NCBI RefSeq assembly: GCF_900111555.1
Contig: NZ_FOHZ01000011.1
Span: forward strand, 62,001 to 126,000
Source: Marinobacter segnicrescens
GTDB taxonomy: Bacteria > Pseudomonadota > Gammaproteobacteria > Pseudomonadales > Oleiphilaceae
DNA: 64,000 bases
Reading direction: 5' to 3'
The position numbers were made by a program, and so were the translations under genes. Below are positions 11,129 through 21,481 of the stretch, piece after piece (position 1 is the stretch's first letter; every line of letters begins with the position of its first letter). A model generated the notes under the pieces. It was not told where the DNA came from. It searched no databases and saw only the letters and a list, made by a program, of their open reading frames with translations.

Positions 11129-11944
11129 TCAGTCGATGGAGCCTACCCGGTCGAACGAGGGCAGGCTGGTGATGGAGGGCCACTGCATCCAGATCAGGAA
11201 TGCCTTGCCAACCACCATATCATCCGGAACCATACCCCAGAAGCGGCTGTCATTACTGTTATCCCGGTTGTCTCCCATCATGAAGTAGTGCCCATCCGGA
11301 ACAATCCATTCCCCTTCACCCACGCCAGTGCGAGCGCCGAGGTCGCGGTAAATCAGGTGTTCCACATCGCCCAGTTGCTCTTCCAGCATTTCATAGGGGG
11401 GCAGGTTCGCCACGAACCGGGTCGACACACGCTCACCGTTGATGAACAGCTCCTTGTTACGATAGCCAATCCGGTCACCCGGCAGGCCCACCACCCGCTT
11501 GATGTAATTGGTGGTGCCGTCCTGCGGGTAACGGAAGACCATAATATCGCCACGCTCCGGGTCACCGATGTCCACTACCTTGGTACCAGCCACCGGCAGG
11601 CGCAGGCCGTAGGCGTACTTGTTCACCAGGATGAAATCCCCCACTTCGAGGGTTGGCAACATGGAGCCGGAGGGAATCTGGAAGGGTTCGATCAGGAACG
11701 ACCGCAGAACCAGCACAATGGCCAGCACCGGAAAGAACGACCGGCTCAGGTCCACCAGGTAGGGTTCTGGCGGACCGGCCTGCTCGTCGCTGGCGCCTGC
11801 TGAACCGCCGCTGGCAACCGCAGCGCCGCCTGAAGCCTCCCATGCGGCTTCCCGTTTCGGTCGGAGGAACAGCCGGTCACCCAGCCAGATAATGCCCGTG
11901 GCGAAGGTCAGCACGACCAGGATCAGCGGAAAATTGATATCCAT
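11129..11944 (-). CDS. lepB: Signal peptidase I LepB
   Basis: Inner-membrane leader peptidase of 271 residues that removes signal peptides of Sec and Tat substrates. One N-terminal membrane helix is followed by a Gly/Ala/Ser-rich cytoplasmic linker (about residues 35-60) and a second helix just before the catalytic Ser94 in PSGSM. The general base is Lys149 in IKRVVGLPGDR, and the C-terminal box GDNRDNSNDSR is present. It lies 11 bases after lepA on the same strand. Confidence 0.96.
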   Translation of the reverse strand: MDINFPLILVVLTFATGIIWLGDRLFLRPKREAAWEASGGAAVASGGSAGASDEQAGPPEPYLVDLSRSFFPVLAIVLVLRSFLIEPFQIPSGSMLPTLEVGDFILVNKYAYGLRLPVAGTKVVDIGDPERGDIMVFRYPQDGTTNYIKRVVGLPGDRIGYRNKELFINGERVSTRFVANLPPYEMLEEQLGDVEHLIYRDLGARTGVGEGEWIVPDGHYFMMGDNRDNSNDSRFWGMVPDDMVVGKAFLIWMQWPSITSLPSFDRVGSID

Positions 11945-11955
11945 TCAGTAAAGCC

Positions 11956-13758
11956 CTAGTTATCCACTTTCAGCACCGCCAGGAACGCTTCCTGGGGTAC
12001 CTCGACGTTACCCACCTGCTTCATCCGCTTCTTGCCTTCCTTTTGCTTCTGCAGCAGCTTCTTCTTGCGACTGACGTCACCGCCGTAGCACTTGGCCGTG
12101 ACGTTCTTGCGCAGGGCCTTGACGGTAACCCGCGCAACCACCTGGTTGCCGATGGCCGCCTGGATGGCGATATCGAACATCTGCCGGGGTATCAGCTCCT
12201 TCATCTTCTCGATCAGCGCACGGCCCCGGTGATGGGCCTGGTCCCGGTGAACAATCAGCGCCAGGGCATCAACCCGGTCGCCGTTGATCATCACATCCAG
12301 CCGCACCAGGTTGGCGGCCTGGAAGCGAACGAAGTGATAATCCAGCGAGGCAAAGCCCCGGCTGGCAGACTTGATGCGGTCAAAGAAGTCCAGCACCACT
12401 TCGGCCATCGGCAGTTCGTAGGACAGCTGCACCTGGTTGGCCAGGAACAGCATATTCTTCTGCACGCCCCGCTTTTCCTCACACAGCGCTATGACGTTGC
12501 CCAGATGCTCCTGGGGCACCAGGATACTGGCCTCCACAATGGGCTCGCGCATTTCCTCGATGGAGCCGATATCCGGCAAGCGGGAAGGGTTGTCCACAGC
12601 CTTCACCTCGCCGCTGCGGGTCACCACCTCGTAGATTACCGTGGGCGCGGTGGTAATCAGGTCAATGTCGTATTCCCGTTCCAGCCGCTCCTGGATAATT
12701 TCCATGTGCAGCATGCCGAGGAAGCCGCATCGGAAACCAAAGCCCAGGGCATCGGAGTTCTCTGGCTCATAGAACAGTGAGGCATCGTTAAGGGTGAGCT
12801 TCTCAAGGGCATCCCGGAAGTCTTCGTAATCGTCCGCACTGACCGGGAACAGGCCGGCATAGACCTGGGGTTTGACCTTCTGGAAGCCGGGAACCATCGG
12901 GGTTTCATCGGCGTACTTCTGGTGCACGATCGTATCACCCACCGGCGCCCCGTGGATGTCCTTGATGCCAGCGACCACAAAGCCCACATCGCCGGTGCTG
13001 AGTTCGCCGGTATCCTTCAGCTTCGGCGTAAAAATACCCACCCGGTCAGCCGTCCAGGCCTTGCCGGTGGACTTGATCTGGATCTTGTCCCCCTTGCTCA
13101 TCACGCCCTGTCGGATACGCACCAGTGAAACCACGCCAAGGTAGTTATCGAACCAGGAATCGATGATCAGCGCCTGCAAAGGGGCTTTTTCGTCCCCTAC
13201 GGGAGGCGGAATGCGCTTGATCAGGTCTTCCAGCACATCTTCAACGCCCATGCCGCTCTTCGCACTGCAGCGCACCGCGTCCTGGGCCTCAATACCGATG
13301 ATGTCCTCGATCTCCTGGGCGACCCGCTCGGGCTCAGCCTGGGGCAGGTCCATCTTGTTCAGGACAGGCACCACCTCGAGCCCCTGCTCAATGGCCGTGT
13401 AGCAGTTGGCCACAGACTGGGCCTCTACGCCCTGGCCCGCGTCGACCACCAGCAGCGCACCCTCACAGGCATACAGGGAGCGGGACACCTCGTAGGAGAA
13501 ATCCACGTGGCCCGGCGTATCAATGAAATTGAGCTTGTACTCGATGCCGTCGCGGGCCTTGTAGTTGAGGGTGACGCTCTGGGCCTTGATGGTGATACCC
13601 CGTTCCCGCTCCAGATCCATGGAATCCAGCACCTGCTCCGCCATTTCGCGGTCGGTCAGCCCCCCGCAGACCTGGATAAACCGGTCCGCCAGTGTGGACT
13701 TGCCATGGTCAATGTGGGCGATGATCGAGAAGTTACGAATGCGGCTCAGTTCAGTCAC
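11956..13758 (-). CDS. lepA: Elongation factor 4 (LepA)
   Basis: Ribosomal GTPase (EF4), 600 residues from the GTG at 13758. The open frame extends upstream to another GTG at 13959, but the family starts only a few residues before [16 protein letters not shown]. The VTELSRIRN start therefore fits, and the longer version would add a 67-residue tail of non-family sequence. G1 [10 protein letters not shown]3 DTPGH and G4 NKMD are visible, as is the LepA-specific C-terminal domain rich in lysine. No strong Shine-Dalgarno precedes the chosen start. Confidence 0.93.
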   Translation of the reverse strand: MTELSRIRNFSIIAHIDHGKSTLADRFIQVCGGLTDREMAEQVLDSMDLERERGITIKAQSVTLNYKARDGIEYKLNFIDTPGHVDFSYEVSRSLYACEGALLVVDAGQGVEAQSVANCYTAIEQGLEVVPVLNKMDLPQAEPERVAQEIEDIIGIEAQDAVRCSAKSGMGVEDVLEDLIKRIPPPVGDEKAPLQALIIDSWFDNYLGVVSLVRIRQGVMSKGDKIQIKSTGKAWTADRVGIFTPKLKDTGELSTGDVGFVVAGIKDIHGAPVGDTIVHQKYADETPMVPGFQKVKPQVYAGLFPVSADDYEDFRDALEKLTLNDASLFYEPENSDALGFGFRCGFLGMLHMEIIQERLEREYDIDLITTAPTVIYEVVTRSGEVKAVDNPSRLPDIGSIEEMREPIVEASILVPQEHLGNVIALCEEKRGVQKNMLFLANQVQLSYELPMAEVVLDFFDRIKSASRGFASLDYHFVRFQAANLVRLDVMINGDRVDALALIVHRDQAHHRGRALIEKMKELIPRQMFDIAIQAAIGNQVVARVTVKALRKNVTAKCYGGDVSRKKKLLQKQKEGKKRMKQVGNVEVPQEAFLAVLKVDN

Positions 13759-13962
13759 AGACAAATGGTTACCCGTAGCAGACGTGTTCACCGGACAGCG
13801 GGCGCCCGCGGGCACCTGGAAGGCGCTGCCCTCACGGTGGAGAATTTCAGGGCCGGCCGAATGAAAAAATGCCAGGCGCCTGCAAAGGCGGGATTTTACC
13901 GGTTGTCTGGCCTCATTACCATCGACCAGCAACCCCGGAGGTTCCGCAATTATGCGCACAGA

Positions 13963-16689
13963 TCACGGAATCAGCGCCCGCTCGTACTGGTTGACCAGGT
14001 AACTGATCAGCGAGTCTTCATCCAGTGGATGGCTGAACAGGTTGCCCTGACACTGGGCGCAGCCGGCATCCTGCAGGAATTGCAGCTGATGGGGGGTCTC
14101 CACACCTTCGGCTACCACCGTCAGGCGCAGCTTGCGGGCCAGGGCGATGACGGCCGAGGCCACGTCGGTGGCATTGGAGTTGTAGGGGATATCACGGATA
14201 AAACGGTCATCGATTTTCACCGCATCCAGGGGCAGCTGTTGCAGGGCAGCCAGCGAACAGGCGCCGCTACCGAAGTCGTCAAGCACCAGGTGGGCGCCAG
14301 TTTCGTGGAGGCCATTGAGCAATGCTCGCAAGGTACGCGGGTCCTCATTCAACAGTGCCGCTGGCAGCTCCAGCTCCAGTCGCTCCGGCATCACGCCGGT
14401 TTCCGTGATAATTCGGCGGAACAGATCAAGGAAGCCCTGGTCCGTAGCCTGGCGAACGGACAGGTTCACCGCCACCCGCAGACGTTCGAACCCGGCGCGC
14501 TCCAGCGCCTGGATCTGGATACAGGCCTGCCGCAATGCCATTTCGCCGAGACGGATGATCAACCCTGACTCCTCGGCCAGGTTGATAAACTGCTGTGCCG
14601 AGATCATCCCCCGCTCCGGGTGCTGCCAGCGCAGGAAGGCTTCAACGCCGACGACCTGCTGGGCGTGGAGGTCCACCTTTGGCTGGTAATGCAGTACGAA
14701 CCTGTCTTCATCCAGGGCGTTTGCCAGCTCTTCCTGCTGCAGCAGGCGGCGGGCGGCCTGCAGGTTCATAGCCGGGGTAAAGAACTGGTAGTTATTACGC
14801 CCCCGCTCCTTGGCCCGGTACATGGCAAGGTCCGCGTACTTCATCAACACGCCCGGGTCTTCGCTGTCATGGGGGATCATGGTTACACCAATACTGACGG
14901 TGATGCCCACCTCATGTTCATTCAGGCGCACCCGCTGACACAGACGGCGCAGGATGGTTTCGGCCACCTTGGCGGCGGCCTCGGGCCCGCTGATACGGGA
15001 CAGCAACACCACGAACTCATCGCCGCCCAGTCGGGCCACCGAGTCTTCCTCGCGCACGCAGCCGGTGAGCCACCGGGCCACATGCTCCAGCAACTGGTCG
15101 CCGGCGTCGTGACCCAGGGTGTCGTTGATACGTTTGAAGCCGTCCAGGTCCAGGAACATCAGGGCCGCCGGCTCCTGGCTGCGGCGACTGCGGCGAACCA
15201 CATGGGCCAGCCGGTCCCGGAACAGCTGGCGGTTGGCCAGTCCGGTGAGCGGGTCATAGAAGGCGAGCCTGTGCAGTTCCGACTGGGCCGCCCGCAGCTG
15301 GGTCAGGTCCCGCAGGCTGAGCACGACGCCCTCAACCCCCGGGACATCCAACATGGCGATAAACGAGCCTTCCATTTCCCGCCACTCGCCGGAGGCATCC
15401 CGTATCCGCGCACGTACCACCGGCATCTGTTCGCCGGGCTTGCGAAGGGCCTCACGGAAGCCGTCCTGCAGGCGGGGCCAGTCATCACTGTGCACCCGTG
15501 TCTGGGAGGGCACGTCACGGGCATCGTCCGGGTCGTATCCGAGAATGGTATTACTGGACGGGCTGACATAGGTGGCCCGTCCCTGACGGTTCAGCACCAC
15601 GGTGATATTGCTTGCGCCTTCCGTAATGGCCCGGTAACGACCGGCGCTTATCTGGGCCAGAACCCTCGAACGGATCAACGCCAGAGCAAAGGCAAACAGC
15701 AGCAGGCTTACCAGTATGCCCGAGCCAAGCACAATTGCCGGGCGCGGATCGGACGCCAGGAAATCGAAGGCCGGCGTGGAGCGGGTCTGGATCACCCAGG
15801 TACGACCGCCGTACTCGATCTGCTGGGTCTTTTCGAAACTGAAGTCCTCATCCAGCGAACCGAGGTTGGAACCGTACATCAGGGTTTCCCGCCCCAGGCT
15901 GCTGCCGTCATAGATACGCACGTCGAGGAAGGGTGAAATCAGCCCGACAATACCGTCCAGCAGGTTATTGGTCCGGAAGGCACTGAACACGAAGCCCTTG
16001 AGCAACATACGGCGCTCTCCAAGGGACTGGGGTACAACGCCGCCGTGATAGACCGGGTAGTACATCAGGAAGCCTGCCTGGTCCTCGGCCACCTCCTCCT
16101 GCACCAGCACGACCTTGCCGGTCACCACCGGGCCGGCGGTATCGCGGGCCCTTTCGATGGCCTTCCGGTGAATGGGATCCTGGTAGGCATCGTAGCCAAA
16201 GGCCCGCCGGTTGCGCTCCGTGGCGGGCTCCAGGTAAACGATGGGGTGGAATTCCGGCCGCAGCCCCCGGGGTCGGACCACATACCCCTCCAGGCCCTCT
16301 GCTTCCAGTTCCTGCAGGTGCCCATGAAGCTCATTGATCATGATACGCCGGGTGTAGCCAATCCCCTGGATGCCGGGGTAGTAACGGTCAATATTGACCT
16401 TGTCGATATAGGTACGCCACTCCTCCCGGGAGACCTCACCGGCCACCGAGAACAGACCGGCGCTGCCGGCAAGCACCTGTTCATAGTTGAGCAGTCGTTC
16501 CTCGATAGCGGTCTTGAGTTGAAGGGACTGTGTATTGAAACGGCTTTCAGTGCGGTCTTCGACAAGGCGGAGAGAGAGAACCCAAAGGGCAGCGGTAACA
16601 CACAGGGCAATGGCCAGGACCAACCACGCCATGCGTGCGTGGCGGGGACGAAGCAGTTCCCTGAGGGAGATATCCTTCTTGTTGATCAT
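13963..16689 (-). CDS. CHASE-PAS-GGDEF-EAL c-di-GMP protein
   Basis: Membrane-bound c-di-GMP enzyme of about 908 residues. TM1 (about 21-42) and TM2 (about 318-340) flank a periplasmic CHASE-type domain; then come PAS (about 350-465), GGDEF (about 475-635) and EAL (about 655-900). The GGDEF motif is intact (555-559), with an RxxD inhibitory site five residues before it. The EAL domain reads EAF instead of EAL and has Ala where the LTE/ITE-type metal-binding Glu is expected (about 777), but it keeps DDFG. A diguanylate cyclase with weak or absent phosphodiesterase activity is likely. I chose the ATG at 16689 over an in-frame TTG at 16716. It separates lepA from mucD, which are neighbours in Pseudomonas. 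Confidence 0.88.
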   Translation of the reverse strand: MINKKDISLRELLRPRHARMAWLVLAIALCVTAALWVLSLRLVEDRTESRFNTQSLQLKTAIEERLLNYEQVLAGSAGLFSVAGEVSREEWRTYIDKVNIDRYYPGIQGIGYTRRIMINELHGHLQELEAEGLEGYVVRPRGLRPEFHPIVYLEPATERNRRAFGYDAYQDPIHRKAIERARDTAGPVVTGKVVLVQEEVAEDQAGFLMYYPVYHGGVVPQSLGERRMLLKGFVFSAFRTNNLLDGIVGLISPFLDVRIYDGSSLGRETLMYGSNLGSLDEDFSFEKTQQIEYGGRTWVIQTRSTPAFDFLASDPRPAIVLGSGILVSLLLFAFALALIRSRVLAQISAGRYRAITEGASNITVVLNRQGRATYVSPSSNTILGYDPDDARDVPSQTRVHSDDWPRLQDGFREALRKPGEQMPVVRARIRDASGEWREMEGSFIAMLDVPGVEGVVLSLRDLTQLRAAQSELHRLAFYDPLTGLANRQLFRDRLAHVVRRSRRSQEPAALMFLDLDGFKRINDTLGHDAGDQLLEHVARWLTGCVREEDSVARLGGDEFVVLLSRISGPEAAAKVAETILRRLCQRVRLNEHEVGITVSIGVTMIPHDSEDPGVLMKYADLAMYRAKERGRNNYQFFTPAMNLQAARRLLQQEELANALDEDRFVLHYQPKVDLHAQQVVGVEAFLRWQHPERGMISAQQFINLAEESGLIIRLGEMALRQACIQIQALERAGFERLRVAVNLSVRQATDQGFLDLFRRIITETGVMPERLELELPAALLNEDPRTLRALLNGLHETGAHLVLDDFGSGACSLAALQQLPLDAVKIDDRFIRDIPYNSNATDVASAVIALARKLRLTVVAEGVETPHQLQFLQDAGCAQCQGNLFSHPLDEDSLISYLVNQYERALIP

Positions 16690-16944
16690 TTCCGAGTCCG
16701 TTCCCTGGATATTCAATGCCTGCCCCGCCTGAGCAAACAGGGGCGCGCCACTGGATCAATAGTGTGGCCAAAAGATGACCGGAATGCCAGAAACCACAAG
16801 TGGCGGGACCCCGCCCATCATCGAGTGTCGCATTCATTAACAGGTAAAAGTAACAGAAAGCCGTCCGCCAGAACAGCAGACGCCAACCCACCTGGCTGCC
16901 AACTCCGTCACAGTTGACAGTCAGGTGGTGATAAGGGGGTCACA

Positions 16945-18393
16945 TCAGGGCTTCATCACCAGGTAGGTGGCACGACCTTCCCGGATAATACGCACCGAGA
17001 CTGCGCGGTCCGAGGGCAAATTGCTGACCGCCGCCCGGAAATCCTCAATGCCGCTGATGGCCTGGCGATTGAGTTCGGTGATCACGTCATTGCGACGAAT
17101 ACCCGCCTGGAAGGCCGGCCCCTGCCCCACTTCGGTGACCAGCACCCCGCCAGCAATATCCAGCCGGCTGGCCAACTGGTCCGGCAACGGCTCCACCTGC
17201 ATGCCCAGCGGGCCACCAGCAGAACCGGAGGGGGCGCCCGGGGTTGTGCCTGCACCCTCCTCCTCGGGCAGGCGGCCGATTTCCACCTCGATGGTGCGCT
17301 CCTTGCCCTGCCGCAATACGGTCAGGTCTACTTGATCGCCCACGGGGGTGCGGCCAACTTTAGGCGGCAGGTCAGCCGAACGCTCAATCGCTTCGCCCTC
17401 GTAGGCCAGCACGATGTCACCCGCCTGCAGACCTGCCTGCGCTGCCGGAGAATCCGGCATCACCTCTGCAACCAGCGCTCCACGGGGCCGACTCAGGCCG
17501 AAAGATTCCGCCAGGTCACGGTTGACCTCCTGGATCAGCACACCCAGCCAGCCCCGGGCCACGGAACCCCCGTCGCGAAGCTGCCGGAACACATTCATGG
17601 CGTCATCGATGGGAATAGCAAAAGACACACCCATAAAACCACCGGAACGGGTGTAGATCTGTGAGTTGATACCGACCACTTCGCCATCCATGTTGAACAG
17701 CGGGCCGCCTGAGTTACCGGGGTTGATGGCCACATCGGTCTGAATGAAAGGGACATAGTTCTCGGTGGGCAGGGAGCGTCCGGTTGCGCTCACAATGCCG
17801 GAAGTGACGGTGTAGTCGAAGCCGAATGGCGAACCGATGGCAAAGACCCACTGACCCGGTTTCAGCTCTGACGACTGGCCGATACGAACCACCGGCAATG
17901 GCTCGTCGTCCTCTATCTTGAGCACGGCCATGTCAGATCGGGGGTCTGTACCCACCACCGTGGCCGGCAGTTCGCGGCGATCATTAAGGCGCACCATGAC
18001 TTCGTCCGCCCCCTCGATCACATGGTTATTGGTGAGTACATAACCGTCTTCGGAAACAATGAAGCCAGAACCCATCGAACGCCTGGGCTGGGCTGAGCCA
18101 CCTCCGAAGGGTGACTGGGGCCCCCCAAAGAAATGACGAAAGAAATCCGGCATCTGCTCCAGCTCCCGCTCGCTGAACGGTGTTTGCTGTGTACGGGGAT
18201 CCGGTTCTGAAACCGTGCTTATATTGACCACCGCTGCGGAATTCTCCTCCACCAGGCCGGTGAAATCCGGCAACGACTGGGCGCTTGCCGACTGGATGAG
18301 CAGTAATGGAAGGATAGAGGCAACCAGCAACGCAAACCAGGATGGCAGGCGCACTTGCCGGACAGATGATGCAGGCTGGAACAGTCTTGTCAT
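16945..18393 (-). CDS. mucD: Periplasmic serine endoprotease DegP/MucD
   Basis: HtrA-type protease and chaperone of 482 residues that clears misfolded envelope proteins and dampens AlgU signalling. Signal peptide about 1-39 (ends SASA). Catalytic triad H124 (NNHVIEG), D154 (SDMAVLKI) and S228 (GNSGGPL), then two PDZ domains. The frame is open for 40 more codons upstream, but the ATG at 18393 has AGGGAG seven bases before it and leads directly into the signal peptide. It is the last gene of the algU-mucA-mucB-rseC-mucD series. Confidence 0.95.
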   Translation of the reverse strand: MTRLFQPASSVRQVRLPSWFALLVASILPLLLIQSASAQSLPDFTGLVEENSAAVVNISTVSEPDPRTQQTPFSERELEQMPDFFRHFFGGPQSPFGGGSAQPRRSMGSGFIVSEDGYVLTNNHVIEGADEVMVRLNDRRELPATVVGTDPRSDMAVLKIEDDEPLPVVRIGQSSELKPGQWVFAIGSPFGFDYTVTSGIVSATGRSLPTENYVPFIQTDVAINPGNSGGPLFNMDGEVVGINSQIYTRSGGFMGVSFAIPIDDAMNVFRQLRDGGSVARGWLGVLIQEVNRDLAESFGLSRPRGALVAEVMPDSPAAQAGLQAGDIVLAYEGEAIERSADLPPKVGRTPVGDQVDLTVLRQGKERTIEVEIGRLPEEEGAGTTPGAPSGSAGGPLGMQVEPLPDQLASRLDIAGGVLVTEVGQGPAFQAGIRRNDVITELNRQAISGIEDFRAAVSNLPSDRAVSVRIIREGRATYLVMKP

Positions 18394-18540
18394 GTAATCG
18401 CTCCCTATGACGTGCCGTTTTATGTAAACCCTTTTCGTTATCCGGGTGCCCTGCCCTCTGGACGGGCACTGTGAGATCATTTCCAATCTGGTGACCATGT
18501 CGGGGATTTTCAACGCCTTACTGGCACTGTAATGCCTTGC

Positions 18541-18984
18541 TCAGAGCTCCCGGACCCGGGGCACCAGCCGCCCCATCACCGGCTGCCAGCGCGCCGCGCC
18601 GACCCGGGACTGACGCCCCGCCCACCAAAGCCCGGTGGCAAGCCCTGCGCCGGCACAGAGCATCGCTGCAAGGTCATTACCCGGCAATAGCATACCGGCC
18701 AGGGCCGTTGCTGCCACCATCAACAATAATGGCACTGCATACACCAACAGGGACGCTTTCAGCAGGGCAGTCTCTTCGATGGCAACGGTAACCTGGTCCC
18801 CCGGCTTCGCCTGCAGGGTATTGGCAACACGGATCTGCCGTGACTGGCCTGAAGTCAGGCCGGCCAGGGCTTTCTGACCACAGCCATGGCGTGCCTTGCA
18901 GGACTGGCAGGCACTCTCCCTGATGGTTTGTACCCAGGCATCCCCACCCTGCACGGAAATGACGGTACCGGTCTCGTGGATCAT
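18541..18984 (-). CDS. rseC: RseC/MucC-family membrane protein
   Basis: 147-residue inner-membrane protein of the RseC/MucC family, linked to sigma-E control and, in E. coli, to reduction of SoxR. The N-terminal cysteine cluster (C-x2-C-x5-C, SACQSCKARHGCG) is the family signature and is followed by two membrane helices (about 75-95 and 100-122). It starts 14 bases after mucB. The exact role in this organism is unknown. Confidence 0.88.
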   Translation of the reverse strand: MIHETGTVISVQGGDAWVQTIRESACQSCKARHGCGQKALAGLTSGQSRQIRVANTLQAKPGDQVTVAIEETALLKASLLVYAVPLLLMVAATALAGMLLPGNDLAAMLCAGAGLATGLWWAGRQSRVGAARWQPVMGRLVPRVREL

Positions 18985-18998
18985 GTAAGGTCCTGTCG

Positions 18999-20057
18999 TC
19001 AGTCAGCCAACGCCCGCGCAAGGGCGTTGCGATCGTCAACCGTCACGGACTGGGCCACCTGCATGGCAGTATGTGGGGGAATTTCCCCGACCACCGTGAC
19101 CAGGAAGCGCTCCCGGTCTGCTTCCCCGGCCTCGGTGTAATGCATGTAAAGGGTGGTAGCCCCGATTCGTGATGCGCCCTGGGGCATCTCCGGGGTCCCG
19201 GCGGGCTCCACGAAAACCGAGAAGGTGGCCAGGCCGTCGGAGAACGACACCGCCTGGCCGCGACCGCCTCGCGGGGTGGCCGCCGGCATGAAGCCATCCG
19301 GGCGCCATCCCAGGTCCCAGCCATCCATCCCACCATGCTCCCCCGACAGGTTCAGCACCGGCGTAATATCCTTCACTTCAGCCCCGACATTAACTTCGAA
19401 CTCGGAGTCAGGAAGGTAATCGGTGATCTCGAGCGTAGTGAACTGGAAACGTTCCAGCACTTCATCCTGTTGACGCACATGGCTCTTGAGCAACAGTCCG
19501 GTGTCCTTTTCCATCCACAGTCGGTAGCCGTAGCGGTGGTCATCCCGGGGTTGCAATGCAATCACTACGGCGGGATACCCGGCTATCCGGTCCTCACCCA
19601 GCAACTCTGGCTGATACCAGGCGCCCACGGGCACTTGCTGACTGGCAAAGGCTTCCGCGAAGGGACCGGACGGGATCACCTGGTCCAGGTGGATACGGCC
19701 ATGCTCTGGCAAGACACACACCACCCGGCTGCCCCGCCGGATGATTTCGCCGTTGGCACCGTCCTGGACCACCAGGCGTTCATCCACCTGCCCGTCCCGA
19801 TACCGGTGGGCAATCATCATGGAGCTCACCTGGTCACCCCGGGAATATACAAAGACCCCCCGGTAGGTTGTCATATTCAGGGCGGGGCCAAGCTTCAGCA
19901 ACCAGGACTCGGCAGTTTCCCGGGCGGCAGCCTGGGCAGGCACCATGGCCAGGACCATGAGCGCAAGCAGGCAGGCTACTGTCCAGCCCCGCGCGCCTGG
20001 GCACCATTGTGCCGCAGACCTGGCCGAACCTGTGGGAACCCCTTTCAATCGGATCAA
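18999..20057 (-). CDS. mucB: Sigma-factor regulatory protein MucB/RseB
   Basis: Periplasmic regulator of 352 residues that binds the MucA/RseA periplasmic domain and protects it from DegS-type cleavage until envelope damage frees it. Signal peptide about 20-45 (ends PAQAAA). The body contains the MucB/RseB lipid-sensor-like fold with FVYSRGDQVSSM near the N-terminus. The start is an uncommon TTG at 20057, supported by GAGGGTG seven bases upstream. I see no better ATG before the signal peptide. Confidence 0.9.
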   Translation of the reverse strand: MIRLKGVPTGSARSAAQWCPGARGWTVACLLALMVLAMVPAQAAARETAESWLLKLGPALNMTTYRGVFVYSRGDQVSSMMIAHRYRDGQVDERLVVQDGANGEIIRRGSRVVCVLPEHGRIHLDQVIPSGPFAEAFASQQVPVGAWYQPELLGEDRIAGYPAVVIALQPRDDHRYGYRLWMEKDTGLLLKSHVRQQDEVLERFQFTTLEITDYLPDSEFEVNVGAEVKDITPVLNLSGEHGGMDGWDLGWRPDGFMPAATPRGGRGQAVSFSDGLATFSVFVEPAGTPEMPQGASRIGATTLYMHYTEAGEADRERFLVTVVGEIPPHTAMQVAQSVTVDDRNALARALAD

Positions 20058-20133
20058 ACAAACACCCTCAACCCGTCAGTAAACCGTAACCGGTCAGTCG
20101 CCACCGGCAACGCCCAATCTTGCGACAACCCTG

Positions 20134-20694
20134 TTAGTAACCCTGACCGGATACACTGGTCACACGTGCGTAACCCAACGCCCCGTGGCCGGCTCCGATG
20201 CTATTGTACTGGGCGTGCTCAAGGAGGTAGCGACTGATCTGTTCACGCTGCCGCTCGTTCAGACCCTGAATGGCCACCTCAGGCACCGTTCCGCTGGCGG
20301 CAGCCGGCGCCTGTGCCTGAACCGGCACCAGGTGGTCAGGACTACCTTCTGACATCACTTCCCAGCCGCTGCCGGCACCAAAGCCAACAGCAACACCCAG
20401 TGCGATCATCGCCACCGCGGACCAACGCCAGGGCGCATGGCGCCGGCGAATGGTCCGTCGCTGGGCCACTTCGGCATCGGCTGCCCGGTCCAGGCTGTCA
20501 CGAACCGCCGCCCGCACATCAAAACCGGCATCACCATGGGGCGCCTCGTGAATCACATCCCGGATGCGTTGCCAGCGCTGCCACTGTTCCCGAACGGCCT
20601 GTTGGTCAGGATGGGACAGGACCCGGCGCACAGCCAGCTCGTCAGCCTGGTCATCCATCATGGCCGACAAGGTTTCTCTGAGCCGATCATCCAT
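20134..20694 (-). CDS. mucA: Anti-sigma factor MucA/RseA
   Basis: Inner-membrane anti-sigma factor, 186 residues. The cytoplasmic AlgU-binding domain (about 1-75, starting MDDRLRETLSAMMDDQADELAVRRVL) is followed by one membrane helix (about 92-110) and a periplasmic tail that ends SGQGY. Regulated proteolysis of this protein releases AlgU. No truncation like the mucoidy alleles known in clinical Pseudomonas is seen. It lies 27 bases after algU. Confidence 0.93.
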   Translation of the reverse strand: MDDRLRETLSAMMDDQADELAVRRVLSHPDQQAVREQWQRWQRIRDVIHEAPHGDAGFDVRAAVRDSLDRAADAEVAQRRTIRRRHAPWRWSAVAMIALGVAVGFGAGSGWEVMSEGSPDHLVPVQAQAPAAASGTVPEVAIQGLNERQREQISRYLLEHAQYNSIGAGHGALGYARVTSVSGQGY

Positions 20695-20721
20695 TGCCTG
20701 TACCTCTTTGATAATCAGTCG

Positions 20722-21417
20722 TCATGAGTTATCCAGCATCGGTCCGAGCTGGCGGTCAATGGCATCCCTGGCCCTGAATATCCTCGAACGGACGGTGCCA
20801 ATGGGGCATTCCAGGATCCGTGCGATGTCCTCATAGGAGAGCCCTTCATATTCCCGCAACAGGAAGGCTGATCGCAGCTCTTCCGGCAGGGCTCCGATGG
20901 CTTTTTCCAAAGCCTCCCGCAGCTGGTCCCGCTGCAGGAACCCCTCCGGTGACGCCACTTCCCGAAGGCGCCCACCGTCTTCATAGCTTTCAGCGTCTGC
21001 CACGTCAGCCACGCCCTGAGGGCGGCGGCCGCGGGCTTCAAGGAAATTCTTGGCGGTATTCACCGCGATCCGGTATAGCCAGGTGTAGAAGGCACTGTCA
21101 CCCCGGAACCGTTCAATGGCCCGGTAGGCCTTGACGAAGGTTTCCTGGGTCAGGTCCATCACTTCCTGGCTGTCGTAGATATACCGGCTGATAATGGAGG
21201 CCACCCTGGACTGGTACTTGAGCACCAACAGGTCAAAGGCTGACCGGTCACCCTGACGAGCCTTGCGAACCAGCTGCAGGTCCGTCTGGCCGTCCGGGGC
21301 GTTGGGCCGGGTCTGTTCTGCATCCGGTTTCATGATGGGGCCGGCGGGTGCCTCCTTTAGCTGGACCGCTGGACCTGACTGCCGTCTTTCGCTCATGATC
21401 ATAGGCGCTGGTTCCAC
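20722..21417 (-). CDS. algU: Extracytoplasmic sigma factor AlgU/RpoE
   Basis: ECF sigma factor for envelope stress and exopolysaccharide control. Sigma-70 region 2 (FDLLVLKYQ to TWLYRIAVNTAKNFL) and region 4 (LPEELRSAFLLREYEGLSYEDIARIL) are both present. The reading frame carries about 40 residues more at the N-terminus than usual family members. Starts at 21402, 21396 or 21333 are also possible, and none has a well-placed Shine-Dalgarno. It heads the algU-mucA-mucB-rseC-mucD operon and is preceded by an AlgU-type promoter. Confidence 0.92.
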   Translation of the reverse strand: MEPAPMIMSERRQSGPAVQLKEAPAGPIMKPDAEQTRPNAPDGQTDLQLVRKARQGDRSAFDLLVLKYQSRVASIISRYIYDSQEVMDLTQETFVKAYRAIERFRGDSAFYTWLYRIAVNTAKNFLEARGRRPQGVADVADAESYEDGGRLREVASPEGFLQRDQLREALEKAIGALPEELRSAFLLREYEGLSYEDIARILECPIGTVRSRIFRARDAIDRQLGPMLDNS

Positions 21418-21481
21418 ATATTGGCGACGGAAATCCCGGGCGTCCGATACGCCGGGTAACCTGTCCGTTCCTTTGTGGGCA

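Noticed and set aside
13759..13959. N-terminal extension of lepA to a GTG at 13959
   Set aside because: Adds 67 residues before the universally conserved LepA start; treated as upstream untranslated sequence.
14620..15936. 438-codon plus-strand frame
   Set aside because: Antisense to the GGDEF-EAL gene; no family features.
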